Of a stretch of 64,000 nt of DNA, positions 46,342 to 58,660 are shown in pieces (the stretch's first letter is position 1; the number at the start of each line of letters is the position of its first letter). The DNA is from Sipunculus nudus (Eukaryota > Annelida > Sipuncula > Golfingiida > Sipunculidae): assembly GCA_026874595.1 (NCBI GenBank), contig CM049318.1:20003456-20067455 (forward strand), written 5' to 3'. The notes under the pieces are model-generated. The model was given only the letters and a program-made list of their open reading frames with translations, made no database searches and had not been told where the DNA came from. Made by a program: the position numbers and the translations under genes.

Positions 46342-48627
46342 CATACTAGTGTATATGTAAAACTATCAGTTATGTAATAAGTTAACGTTAACAAATAATT
46401 CCTTTTATGGATGTCATTGATTCAATTTAAATGATAGAAGAATGAAAACAGTATTAATATTGTTAGGATGTTTAATGTAACAAATGTCAACTGATTTTAG
46501 AGTTCCATCTGGCTATATTGCATATTTGATTGCAAGGTCGTGTAGAAAATTATATCATTTTAATATTGTATAATCATTGATTTTTCTAATTATTGGTGTT
46601 ATTTTCCTGTATCATGTGTGTATAATTAAGGTTGAAAACCACTTCGTTTATTCAATTCAACAGTAAGTTGGCTTCCATGAAGTATACATAACTTGTACAT
46701 AAGGTATACATAAGGTGCACAGTGTTACTCCTAATTTGTCATGCATTAATGAAATGTTCATTCATTTTTGTATCAGGTATTGTTGGGTATCTCGCAAAGG
46801 CATCCCACTTTCATTGGACTAAAATAAACAGACAATATTTCAGAATAGCTTTATCTGGTTTGTTTCTTGGTGACAACTTGAAAGTTAAAATTTCGTTTCC
46901 ATAAAATAAAATATATTCTTAATCCAGGAAGGTACTTAGCAAAAGAACTTTAAGGGGGGTATCACCTAAAACAAAAACTTATTTATAGTTACTTGCGATT
47001 CAGTTATAAAATAATGCCCTTTTCAATTAAAAATGAAAAGTCACTTGATACGAATAAGGTCAGGGAAAACCCCAGTACCTGTTTAAAATGGTACTACTCT
47101 TGCATGACTTGGCGACTCATATGCCTCAGCCGAGAGATGTATGTAAACAAACATGCATACTAAACTTATGCAGTTATTCAATATCCTCAGTCTAAACGGG
47201 ATATTTTATTCAAACTGGTATGTTCGGTATGTGTGTTTGGACGGCGTGTTTTGGATTCATTTTGATTTAGCTTATGTCATCTAAAATTGGCTTTGGTGCT
47301 ATTTTTGGTTAAGCTGAGCCTTAGAAATATAGTCTTGACAACCATCGTATCTTTTATAGTTATGCCTCTTCCGTTTCAACTGTTATGCATGAACTATCGC
47401 TTAGATTGTTCTACTTAAAATAGCGTATTGTAATATTATATACATAGGTACTAGGTGTACCTGCTGAAGATGTGGCATCAGTTTTCACATCAGTCTCAGA
47501 ATGCCTATACGGTAGGGTAATAAGGGACTGTAATTATAGACTTTATTTTGCCCAAATAAGTTCAAAAGAAAATTAAAAATCATAACACAATTCATTACAA
47601 AAATATTTTTTTGAAGAAATATTTAAGTTTTACTGAGCAGTACTCCTGATTTGATACATTGAGTGATTACATTAAAAGTAATTAATGTATTACAGGTTAT
47701 CTATGTAGGTCCCCAGGATCGCATAATTTAATTTTGTATGTGGTCTCATTTACTAGCATTTAAAAGATGGAGAATTGACGGAACTTTTTTCATAGCAGGT
47801 TCAGAGGATGTCTTACCCTAGACCATATATATATATATATAAACGTGTCTTTAAGTGTGTGTGTGTTTCAAACAATAATCCACGACGATTCCATTATCGG
47901 GGCAATTTCTCTTTGCAAACATCGAGAACTTGCAACAAAAAACCACGCACAGTATATTCTATGTGTAGAATGAAGACAGGGGTGTGACACAATTTCAACA
48001 AGGATGTAACCCGGCCGATAATTAGGGGGAAACAGGGCTCCGTCACGGAGGCCATCAATTAAAATTGTATTCATTAAACCTCATTATAAGTAGTTTTCCA
48101 CTTTTAATTCATTATTTATGTTCTGAACAAAAACACATTATTCCTTACATTTAGTGAGTTATCTTCTTAAATACACCATAAAGTCCCTGCATATCACATT
48201 TATTTAGAATTTCTCTTTTACATCCACAGTCTACCGACTGACGATAAGTGTAACTTGAAGTGTCATATCACGGCACTGTCAGGAGGACGCGTTTGTCTTC
48301 TATCGAGGTTTGCATATTACTGTTTATTCTTTAGGAACAGCTTCCTTGCCTTAAACCTACATTAAATTCAACTTTCATATCTCAATTACATCCATATGTC
48401 CTTTATGCTTCTAACTATAATAACATATAAAACCAATCAAAGATATTTAAAAATCGGTATGCTCCATGTCTCATTCAGATTCGCAAATGTAAACATTATC
48501 ACTGATCAGGTCTTCAAGTTACAAATTATTTGTACATATCTAATTGAGACCTTATCCCACTGAAAATTTAATTTTTTTTTAATTTTTTGAAAAAAAATTG
48601 CCAACATTCCTCATCTCATTTCATACA

Positions 48628-48640
48628 CCCCCCCCCCCCC
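48628..48640. repeat. Poly-C tract (C13)
   Basis: C13 followed by TGAACACACAC. Confidence 0.95.
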
Positions 48641-49649
48641 TGAACACACACAATCCGATAAAACCCCGGGTTTTTAAGCTAATATATTATGCTTACAACA
48701 CTGAGTTTGTCATCAGGGTCAGATCGGAGTACCTTCGTGATGCATATCTGTACCATTACTATTTTCTTATAAGTTAATCTACCAAAATATTTCAAATGGC
48801 CGCTATCGTTGCTTGCCATTTTCATACAGACTTAATCCCGGAAGCCAATGCGGTGACAATAAAACTAGCACGAGGAACACAGCTGCCCTCAAATTTTCCG
48901 TAATAGCACCAACACGTCCAGTACAATATCTTTATCTGCCTCCTTATATTTGAATAACAGACATCACATATGATCAAATCTCACGATCGTGTTGGGCGCG
49001 GGTAAGGCAGTCTTGTCTTATTAACAAACCAATCTGTGTTCCACATAAGTAGCGTGAACCGGATAAATCAACGTTGATGCATGTGTAATCACATGAGTGA
49101 CATGAAAGTATTGGGCAAGACGAGTACAAGGCACAGTACATGTATTAGCCTAAGATTAATTCCTCTTTAATAGTAACATAAAGTAAATAAGAGTAACATA
49201 ATATGACTTAAGTCTCTATAGGAACATTGGAGGACGTTTGATGTTACCAAGTTTAAGCAGGGGATCATAACGGTACAGTATTGAGAGTAATATTTAATAA
49301 ACATAAAGACTTGCTTTAAAGTATTTAAAACTTGTTATTTTAAAGGTAGCATTAAGTACTGTTATGGAAACTAGATGCCAATAACCCCTTGGTCATAACT
49401 GAGCGATAATACGCAAACGGCTAAATCTGGTGTTTTGTACGTTCCTTAAAATAAGTTGAAATTGAAAAATAAATCATTAGTGCAAATATGTTACCTGTCA
49501 CAGTTACCTTGGCCATTGCGTAGTTTGGAATAAAAGCTGTAATGGCGATCTAGCACATAAACACGACCAGCAGGAGGCTATGTACTGCAACATCATGAAA
49601 ACCAAGACAAAGTAAACAAAAATATTAAGTACAAATCTGAGATTTGTAA

Positions 49650-50270
49650 GTTTTTTTTGCCAAAGTCATTTTTGGAATAACAGCGCCACTTTCAGAAAAA
49701 AAAACTTCTTTCCATTCCTTTGGACAAGAAAAACTCTCCGCTTTACCTAATATATCAATTTAGAAATAAACTTATCAACTTGTATCACAAAAAAAATTAC
49801 TTTTAGCAAATATAAAGCCTTACCATTCTCAGTTCATATTCGTGAAATTACCAAAATATTTCCTTAATAATCAAACATGCATGGTCTCATGCCTTGTGAC
49901 CTCTGATATTATATAAGAGTGAATTATGCCGAAAATTAAAAAAAAGTGTATAACTGTATTAGCTAATAGTTCTGTTGAGTTTCATAAAAAATCCATCATG
50001 TTCCTGATAGGTTATCTCGGCGACACAACAAGGTAGTCCTGTGACCTTTGACCTCATTAAATATGGAATTGCCAGTAATCGAATTAGAAAAAGATTATAT
50101 ATTGGTTAGTAGTTATGGTGAGTTTCGGAAAAATTCACCTAAATCCCGGTCAGTTATCACGGCGACACTTAAAGTTATGTATATACGGACCAGCAGATGG
50201 ACGGACGGACCGTGGGTATCCTTAATACGCCCCTTTGTAGATGGGCTAATAGGAGAGTACAATGAACGTA
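49650..50270 (+). repeat. Dispersed repeat with GACGGACGGACCG tail
   Basis: Contains CAGCGCCACTTTC, TGTGACCTTTGACCTCATTA, GAGTTTCGGAAAAATTCACC, GACGGACGGACCGTGGGTAT and TACGCCCCTT. This set of motifs is seen in widespread invertebrate interspersed repeats. A second, diverged copy lies at 62080-62560. Family not identified. Confidence 0.5.
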
Positions 50271-52914
50271 GCTAATTTATTACAACATAAACATGGAAAT
50301 CAATAGCAATATGTACAACTGTACTATTCGCGTTCATCTTCGGATGATTTATTGTTAAAATGGCAACATTTTTTTTTTCATTTATTACACATTTGATTCT
50401 TTACCTTTCAGACATTTTCTCGTATGTTGATCCTTGTATTTTCTTGAACTTGATATACTTCTTGATCATGGAATGTTTCCTCAGCTAGACATTACTCGTA
50501 GGGCGTCTAATTTTATATACATGTTTACGCTTGTATACTATTACACACACACAACTTTAAATATTTATTATATATATGTGTAATAAATAAGAATGTTTAC
50601 CTAATAACATAGGTAATATCATTCTTGCAATATGATCGCTTATTCAAATATTAAGATAGTGTCTAATTTTTTAATTATTTTTAATCTTAAAAACGATAAC
50701 ATTTTATTTTGAATTAAATCAAATTAATTTAGATAAATATATTCTTTTAAATCAACATCCTACAACTGGAAACTAAATTTTTTAATGGCACATCTAAACA
50801 TGTGAATCGGCACATTGTAAAGAAAACTGCGTTAGCTTTGGCGCTTATATTTTAATTTGATCTGCTGTGTAAAAGTCGGTTTATGCTGTCGTTGACCCTT
50901 CACCCTGAAATATTAACACATCACTTTAACTGTAAATACATCACTCTCACTGTTATTTGATGTTACGTGACAGTGTCTTACAATCATGTTGTCACTTCTT
51001 TTTTTTTCTTGAAGGTTTGTCTCGCTGAAAATATCCTGGACAAGTGACACGGACAGTTTTCCGAGCCGCTGCTCCTAAAAGTCGTTGGCATATACCTAAA
51101 GGTCATGTTAATTCATCAGCTTTTAAAAAACAACAATAATAAAAGTCACCCAGATTTTTTCTCTCAATGTTAACGCGTAACCAAAGAAACAGTTGTTTCT
51201 CTGGTTCTCTGGTTTCTCTGGCAACATAACAGACACAAATGTTGCAACATCACAACTTGTGAGTAACTCCTTTATTCATCAGATTTTTAAATTGAATAAG
51301 ATTGCTTAATCCGACAGGATCTTTTATAACACCACATCACAGAATGGGATTTATCCGCCTGCTTATTTATGTAAAGTATTCATGCCTATTTTCAGGCATT
51401 GATATGAAAATGATTATTTGTTAAAGAAAACTCCTTATATGAAGGTTGTAATTGACAAAAAATCTGAAGTAAACAAAGCTCTACCATGTGCATGGATTAA
51501 TAGAAATTATAAAATCCATGAATTGAAATTTAATAAAATGTTGAATCTTTTTCTCTATGCTTTTATCCTTGGTCGTACTAAGAAGCAAGTAACCTATCAT
51601 ATATATTTAAAATAAAATTGAAAGCGAATTCTTCTTGAATAGCCGTTGCAGACATAACACACGCACATTTGAAGGTTGTGACCCGGTTGCGTCACGTTTA
51701 CAATTAAAGGATCGGTTTTTGTGTTACTGTTTTCTTCCAAAGGGAAGCTTAATTATCGTAAACATATCTCTAGATCGTAAATATAATACTTCCTTGCTGT
51801 TACGTACGATATACCTCGAATCACAGATGCACTGCAGACGTAATGGGAAACAAAAGTATTGAAATGTAAATAGACGACGAATTCCTTATATGCGCAACCA
51901 GCATACAAGCGCTGAAGATATAGCTGTGGACTTTGTTATTTATTTATCTGATTTTTTATCTCCTGGCCTTCTTATTTCAATGTTATAAGGTATTTACTTT
52001 CCATCGTCACTAGATATGTTTGACAGTTTGCTTCTTATTCTAGATAGTTCATAATGATTTAGCAAATGTTTCACGTTTGACATATGTCGATATATTGACA
52101 ATTTGGATAATGTGTGATTGCCCTCTACGATATAAATTACCTCGCCTGTGTTAATGTATACTATCCTCACCAAAAGCTGGATCTTAACCTAACGAAAAAT
52201 TAGGGAAGAATCGGGAACTGACTTTTACTGATTCAAAACTAGTTAAAACAAAACTCAGCTACCGTAATTAAAGCACAAAGGAATAACTATACCAGATTGC
52301 CATAATTACATTTACCAGTTGGTTCCAGATTCACATGTTATGTCGGTTATGTTTATTACAATTCGCCATGTTTCCGCACATGCACACTGACAACGTAAAA
52401 TTTAAGTAACCAAAGGTTGCGATTCGTTATTTGCCATCTGTCCCCGGTTTCAAACATAAACGGATTAAAAGACAATCTAAAAAACGTAATTTGTTGTATT
52501 GCGTCAGATTGCAGACCATACACTGTTTCACAAGGACCCATTCAAGAAGTCTCTTAGTACTTGTGACTTCATGTTCAAATCTACTATTTGTAGACCAACA
52601 TATTTTAAAATTAATCTGCACGGGCACAAAAATTAAACGCGCTGAGCCAGCCCTTACTTGGTATCTGTATCAAAGGTGAGACTCTATTACCATTTGACGG
52701 CCCAGGCATATTAGGTTTATATCATCACTATACATACAACTCATTGCCCAAATGATTGCTATGTTAAAATAGAATTACTATAATATATGCAGGACAATAT
52801 GCGTGTGGTTTAATAAAAAAAACATGGATTTTAATGTTATCATCTGACTGACCTATGGCTAAAAGAGCTGCCCTTAAGAAAATATCAATTAAAGCAGTGA
52901 ATAACAAAATAACT

Positions 52915-53225
52915 CATGGCTACATACCGATAACAGTTAAAATGACAAAATAACTTACGGTGAAATATCGAACAAAGTTTAAAACCTAAAATAACTTATG
53001 ATGAAATACCAATCAAAGACGTAAATAACAAAAGAACAAATAATGAAATATTGATTTCGACTATAAATAAAATAACATAACTGGTTATGAAATACCAATC
53101 ATACCTGAAGCCAAAACAAAATTACTGATGGTGATAAACCGATCAGAGCTGTGTATAACATAAAATAATTCATGATAAAATACCAGCTAGACCTAAAATA
53201 ACATAAAATAGCTTATGATAAAGGC
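52915..53225. repeat. 44-bp minisatellite, unit 3 (about 7 copies)
   Basis: Tandem GAAATACCAATCAAAGACGT-type copies separated by AAATAACATAAAATAACTTA-type spacers, counterpart of the unit 1 and unit 2 arrays. Confidence 0.8.
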
Positions 53226-54600
53226 TGCAAAGGAACTATTTTATGTGTGTGGTATATTGGGACTAGGGTTAAATGCATGTGTGATGAACGTTGGTCTGTT
53301 GCATATCAGTTATTATGCCTCGACGGCTGATATTTCTTGCTCTTACCAGTATTGCAAGTTACATGTTATAAGACTATACTTAAACACACAGCCATGAATG
53401 TCCCTGTTTGGCTACATGGTCATAGAGCAAGTAAGTTATATAATTAAAGTGATATAGCACACAAAATGTGTCATAAAATGTCTTTGGACATCAATTACTT
53501 CTACAGCATCATAAGGTAGTTGAGGTGATGCTTTTAGCTGAGTCATACCTTTCACACTGGAGTCTAAATATGATCGTCTCACAAAATGTCCCGTGGCAGT
53601 GTCAAATAACCAATCCTTTCATATACATTTTCCAACATTCACCCCGCATGGTATATAACACTTTATGTATCATGTACAGGTCACATCGACAATTTTCAGG
53701 TTCCTGCTCATCAAAGGCCTTAATTATCATATACCATAAATCATACCATGTCAATTAAAAATCTTATTGTACATAAGCATCTCATATATGATTCCGTGTT
53801 TGTTTTCCAAACAATTATCCGTAACCAAGGATACATTTTTTTGCTATGCTACTTGGTGACGTTTCAGCCACATATAACACAATAAAGTTCTAGAAATGTC
53901 GAAAGGAAACTGATGCAAGGTTATCCGATGGGAGTAGAAGTGATTTTTTCCTCCTCTACAGGTGCTTTAATATACCGTCACTGGTCCTTATGGGTATTTA
54001 TTTATATTATTTATATTAGTTATGATTATGAATTTTTATTTTCTTAAAAAAATCTGTTTCAGTTGTTGATATCAAGGATATCTTTGATAGCGCAACCTGG
54101 AAAAAATAGCTTTTCATGGTCACTGATTTACCACAAAAAAAACCTATAAAATGTCAGTTAAATTAAGAGAGTAAATCGATTTAAATAATTAACCTAAAAT
54201 CCGGGTAATCTTTTGCAGCTGGGCAACGGAGACTAAGCCCTTATACTATAGTTTAACGAGCTCTCTCATGACAAAGGGCCGAGTGATGACATTTTGCTCC
54301 CACTGAGCAATTTTTTTTGCACATTGTCAAAATGGCCATTAATCTGTACCAAACGAGTAGAGTGATCACATTTCTAAATAGTCATTATTCTATACCGAAC
54401 GAGTAAGATGTGACGACTTAATTTTAGTTGTAAAAATCTAATAAAAATAAACATATGTATATCTTGTGCTTGTTAAACCCTATTACTATGTCATAAACAA
54501 AGTTTAGCCTGCTCCGCATATTTAAATAGGTACTTTGCATTAATTATAGATTATGTAAACAATTATATAACCCATTGATTGGTTTTCACAATTATTTAGT

Positions 54601-54785
54601 TGTCAACATCCGATAGATCCATGTATAAATGTATCAGCGACCAATGAGGCCAAAGGCCCTGTTGTCGGTTAGGCTTATTAAAGTCTCCTTCCCCTGCTCC
54701 TACTTTATTTGTTGGAGGTAACCGCCTCCATCTTTTTAATGCTAGCTTAACTTTGTTCATGTATATCTGTATTCTATTACGATTT
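54601..54785. repeat. Block shared by units 3 and 4
   Basis: ATCAGCGACCAATGAGGCCA, AGGCCCTGTTGTCGGTTAGG and AGGTAACCGC recur at 63860-64000. No coding capacity seen. Confidence 0.7.
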
Positions 54786-54789
54786 CGGA

Positions 54790-55069
54790 ATACATGGCAG
54801 GGGAGTATCACAAGCTTTCTCTCATTTTATATCCTGGTGTTAAACAGGCCGGGTGACAACTGCACCTGCGGGCTCTGGGTGTGTAATCGTCCCCATTGCT
54901 GGGTCTCTTGTGAGTGAAACACGTCCGTTTGGCGCTGCCTTCCAAGCCCTGCAGAGCGCTAACCATGGATGGGGGCCGACATCGAAAATATCACCGCCCC
55001 TTTTTGTGATTCGAAGTCACGATATCTAGGCTTTCAGTCCTTTGCTCTACCCCTGAGCCAAAAAACCGG
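54790..55069 (-). mobile_element. tRNA-derived SINE, copy 3 (independent insertion)
   Basis: The minus strand starts at 55069 with ACCGGTTTTTTGGCTCAGGG then GTAGAGCAAAGGACT (A-box) and GACTTCGAATCACA (B-box, one change). The body matches copies 1 and 2 (GAGTATCACA and GGTGACAACTGCACCTGC on the plus strand). It is not at the intron 2 position, so it is a separate event. Confidence 0.72.
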
Positions 55070-55775
55070 TCCTGCGCTCTGACTTCATGCAATGATAAAC
55101 GAACAACGTCAGTTAGTTTATGTGTTAAAATCCACATTAATTTAAGATCATTTTATTTTATTTTCTCCTGGGACGAATATGTTAATACACTACATTAATC
55201 GCGGCGATTGTGGCGTGCATGTCATACACAATGAACTCTTCTTTGTGAGTCCACATAATGACACTTCGCCGAGAAAAAAAATAATATTAGCGGTGCTTAA
55301 GGCTGGGAATTCCTTAAAAGGGGTCACCGAAAGGCTAGAGGTATTAAGGACAGTTTAAGTAATGCTCGATCCCGAATTCCAATATCAGTGATAAAGTCAT
55401 TGACAAGCAGGAGCTAATAGACTTTCATGTCATGATAACGAATGCAGTTCAGTTCAGTCATTGATACGTCCGGAAAATAACCAGACATAACATTTTTCTG
55501 CTTACAGTCCGAAAAGACGCAAGAATTCATTTTCTGTTGGCAATCCATATACTTCTCAGTTATATGTGAATTTATGTGACATGTATGGGAAGCCTACAGT
55601 TGGAGGTTGTCCAGAGCGCTCAGGTAAGCAGCGAGGGTCTTAGCGATTCCATACTTAACATTGAAGATGCATGTTGTCCGTTACAGGCCAAGGAGACTTT
55701 GGAAAGATGTAATAATCGGTCCGAACCTGTCAACAATGCAGCAGCAATAGGCAGGGGAACTGATACAGACGTAGC
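55070..55775. other. Between SINE and gypsy relic
   Basis: No gene recognised. The frame 55576-55809 joins into the gypsy relic and may be decayed gag/protease, but no zinc knuckle or DTGA-type motif is visible. Confidence 0.4.
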
Positions 55776-55778
55776 AGG

Positions 55779-56400
55779 GTGTAGCAGACGTGACGGATAT
55801 ACCCGGTAAGACTAACCTGCTACACTGCACCATCGATCTGGCTGACAACAAATCCTTTCGGTACCAACCATACCAAGTACCGTATGCACTCCAGCGGTGA
55901 TGAAGAAGTCGAGAATATGAGGAAAATAGGCATAACCGAACCTACGATGTCAAAATATGCTAGCCCTCCGTTAATCTTTGGTAAGCCTGATTGGTCTATT
56001 GACTTTCGCCAATTGAATGCTGAAACAGTATTTGATGCGGAACCAATACCTAACCAAGATAATGTAATGGGAAAGATGGGGAACTCTAAGTATTTCAAAA
56101 AATTAGGCTAAAGGATACTGGCAGGTGCCTATGGCAGAGAAACGTAAGCATCTCACGGCATTCCAGACTGATCAGGGTTTGTTTCACTTCATTCGCAAGA
56201 TATTCGGGTTAGTAAATGCGGGTGCAGTTTTTAGCAGATGGTTCGCAAATTACTACGAGGATTGGACAACGTAGAGAGCTACATCGACGACATCATCACC
56301 CATACCGAGGACAGGGAAACTCACATCAAGGCGGTCAAGAAGGTATTCGACAGGCTTGTGAACACAACCTAACATATCGGCCAGCCAAGTGCGAGATAGG
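55779..56400 (+). pseudogene. Gypsy reverse transcriptase, fragmented
   Basis: Recognisable RT motifs in order but different frames: KIGITEPTMSKYASPP, IDFRQLNAETV, SKYFKKLG then a stop/frameshift, GYWQVPM, LTAFQTDQGLFHF, FGLVNAGAVFSRW, then the catalytic box as YIDD (56280-56291). Frame changes near 55895, 56110 and 56265 and a stop near 56369 rule out a working enzyme. Confidence 0.85.
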
Positions 56401-57060
56401 AGGAGCGAGAGTGGAGTTGTTGGGCCAAATGATAGGTAGAGGTGAGATACGTCCTCAAGCTGTTAAGGTTGGTAAAATGCTTGACATTGCCGAACCAACG
56501 AGCAAGTCCTAGGTGAGATCATCTTAGGGAGCAGTAGGGTACTACAACAAGTTTGTGATCAATTTTGCCAGCATAGCCAAACCTTTAACGGATATGACAA
56601 AGAAGGAAAAACCCACGGAACTACAGTGGTCTGAGGAGGCCGATCAGGCATTCGAAAATTTGAGGGGTAAGATTGCTACCCAGCCTGTTTTACGCTTACC
56701 TGATTTCAGTAAAGAATTTATCCTATGTACAGAAGCTTCACAAGCAGGAGTGGGAGGAGTGCTTATGCAACAGCATGGAGAAGACAGTTTCCCGGTTCTG
56801 GACGTCAGTAGGAAGCTGAGCGATGCCGAGAGCCGATATTTGACAGTGGAACGCAAATGCTTTGCTTTTGTGTGGACCACAGGGAAGTCGTACCCTTATC
56901 TGTATGGTAGAGAATTTGCTTCAGAAACTGGTCATCGACACTGTTATTTCTTGACATATCAAATATCAACAACCGAAGGATTATGAGACGGGCACTGGCA
57001 ATGCAGATATTCCGTTGCAGGGTAAGAGTTGTTAAATCAAAGATAATGTACTAAGAAAGT
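56400..57060 (+). pseudogene. Gypsy RT connection and RNase H, fragmented
   Basis: Motifs: LLGQMIGRGEIRP, VGYYNKFVINFASIAKPLTD, FILCTEASQAGVGGVLMQQH, LSDAESRYLTVERKCFAFVW and PYLYGREF. The RNase H box has Glu in place of the usual Asp (TEAS for TDAS). Stops near 56510 and a shift after 56925 break the frame. Confidence 0.82.
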
Positions 57061-57185
57061 AGTTAGGATGTAAGACTGTCTGTTCTCATTCGATAACATT
57101 TTCTTGTTTTGTTGTTAAGAAATTTTCTTTGAGATTCACTGGCGGTTCTAGAGAATTCGCGTTCATCTTAAAACGGGAGGGCTAT

Positions 57186-57658
57186 TGTAATGCGGTAAAA
57201 ATTTCCCCTTATAAAATTGCCCATTAATAAACATTGGTGCGATCACTCGCTTGTTTTGCTGTTCTGGTTAAGTGAGCGCTCATTTTAATTAGGCACACTG
57301 GGGCCGAACGCTCGGGTCAATAAGTTCATAGGTCACCAGTTCGGAGGTGGAGGGGCACGGCTGTGTAACAGGCTTAGATAGCGTTTCGAAGCTTATTAAT
57401 ATTTATAGGGCTGCCAAGCACTTTGCTTATTGTTAGGTTTTTTGTAATTCATGCACCTAATGCGTGCCGTGGTATTCGAAATGCCAATAGGAGTTATGAG
57501 TATTCTGTGTATTTTTAGATTAGATACCTTTGATGTATTAGATAGGATAAACGCAGTAAAGATACGTTTATCTTATATGTTGGTCTCTGTTATTCTTGTG
57601 AGCCTTTAGTGAGTGTGTGTGTGCACGAACGCTTGGTTCGGACAGAGAGACAACGACG

Positions 57659-57661
<3 letters not shown>
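57186..57661 (+). repeat. Probable 3' LTR of the gypsy relic
   Basis: Begins TGTAATG directly after a polypurine tract and contains AATAAA at 57226. A CA end at 57660-57661 (ACGACGTCA) just before a TA microsatellite would give 476 bp. The right edge is a guess because no second LTR is available to compare. Confidence 0.45.

Positions 57662-57663
<2 letters not shown>

Positions 57664-57714
<51 letters not shown>
57664..57714. repeat. (TA)n microsatellite
   Basis: Pure TA run abutting the probable LTR end. Confidence 0.97.
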
Positions 57715-57718
<4 letters not shown>

Positions 57719-58660
57719 AAGGCTGATCTTCATTTTTACCCATCTTACTTCATTTTAAGAATGGCAAGTAACAGTAGCTGTTGGGCTGTTAAAGTTTCAG
57801 CTTCATTTCCTGGCAGGTATGTGTGAAAGCAGGTCACCGTGACCTGTATTTATCGAGTAAGACTATACAGAAGCTCAGTATTATGAACGTTAGCAAGACA
57901 TAAATTTTAAAAGTCAGACCTGAGAAGTTTTAGCTGTACTTGTAGACATGTTATGCACAAAGTATGCCACTGTTACCTACATTCATGCCCTGTTACCTTT
58001 ATGGTTTGGTCAGATTCAGCTGAGTGCCATGGCTCCTGCTTAACTATATATTGTTTGTACGAAAAAAATATCCATGACAGCAAAAAAGTATTAAATATGT
58101 TCATGGATAGATGCTTTATTATCCAGTACTCCAAGCACAGATACGCATTCCTCTGTGTTGAAATTGCCACTGAACAGGAGTCGATATGGTCGGATGGTGA
58201 ATTTATTCCTGATATATTTAAGCAGGTGCCCTTTAGGGAGGGTAGGCTTACAAGGCTTTATGGCTTCATTGATATATCCATATTGGGCCGACTTTTTAAT
58301 TTAAGGGGGGGGGGCTATGGTTCTCAAGCCCCCGGAGAGCAAAGTCGTTAAAGGGAATTGTATTGTTTATATACCCAATATCCAATAAAGACATCCATAC
58401 AGATTTTATAGTCACATCTGATACATTACTACCGGGTATTCATTAAACCGTGACCAAATTTCAAGGTCTTCGCCACTATTATTACTGAATACTTTATGTG
58501 TTTCTTCAATGCAGATGTATATATGTTGTAAGGGTGTGAATGCTTGCCACAAAATGGGATGTTCATGTGTTACTTTTTATCATACATATTAAATACAATT
58601 GTGTGAATACATTATATAGCTATTATATTATTCATTATTTGTTTCATTCATTTCCAAAAG
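57715..58660 (+). other. Remnant of lectin intron 2 in unit 3
   Basis: 58100-58250 matches 21535-21660 and 40320-40450 (GGATAGATG-TT-TT, GTACAGATAC, AGGGAGGGTAGGCTT), which are intronic in L1 and L2. The 132-codon frame at 57953-58351 lies here and is therefore a chance frame. A G11 run lies near 58303. Confidence 0.6.

Larger units (their letters stand above)
44787..54600. other. Unit 3, proximal part (no gene supported)
   Basis: Begins with the unit-junction block (44.8-46.0 kb, like 24.47-25.25 kb). Blocks match unit 1 and 2: 47.2-47.35 with 8.04 kb, 49.44-49.6 with 13.58-13.7 kb, 51.0-51.3 with 13.85 and 32.33 kb, 53.3-54.1 with 34.9-35.7 kb. I see no family B copy here. Contains a TA run, a C13 tract, a dispersed repeat, the minisatellite and a decayed exon-like block. 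Confidence 0.6.
55776..57661 (+). mobile_element. Gypsy (Metaviridae) LTR retrotransposon relic: RT and RNase H, probable 3' LTR
   Basis: It starts with a protease-RT linker pattern (DIPGKTNLLH near 55790), then RT and RNase H in several frames, then a terminal RNase H/connection segment (NRRIMRRALAMQIF then KSKDNV near 57045). It then passes straight to a 3' untranslated stretch, a polypurine run (AAAACGGGAGGG, 57171-57182) and TGTAATG at 57186, a plausible LTR start. No integrase is seen, no 5' LTR is seen in the window, and at least four stops or frameshifts interrupt pol. The element is dead. It occupies the place where lectin exons 1-2 of unit 3 would be expected. Confidence 0.8.

Noticed and set aside
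52356-52627. Minus-strand frames resembling one at 33715-33897
   Set aside because: Similar strings occur in shifted frames between the two copies, as expected for duplicated non-coding DNA.
57953-58351. 132-codon open frame upstream of L3
   Set aside because: It covers sequence that is intronic in L1 and L2, and the frame is not kept there.
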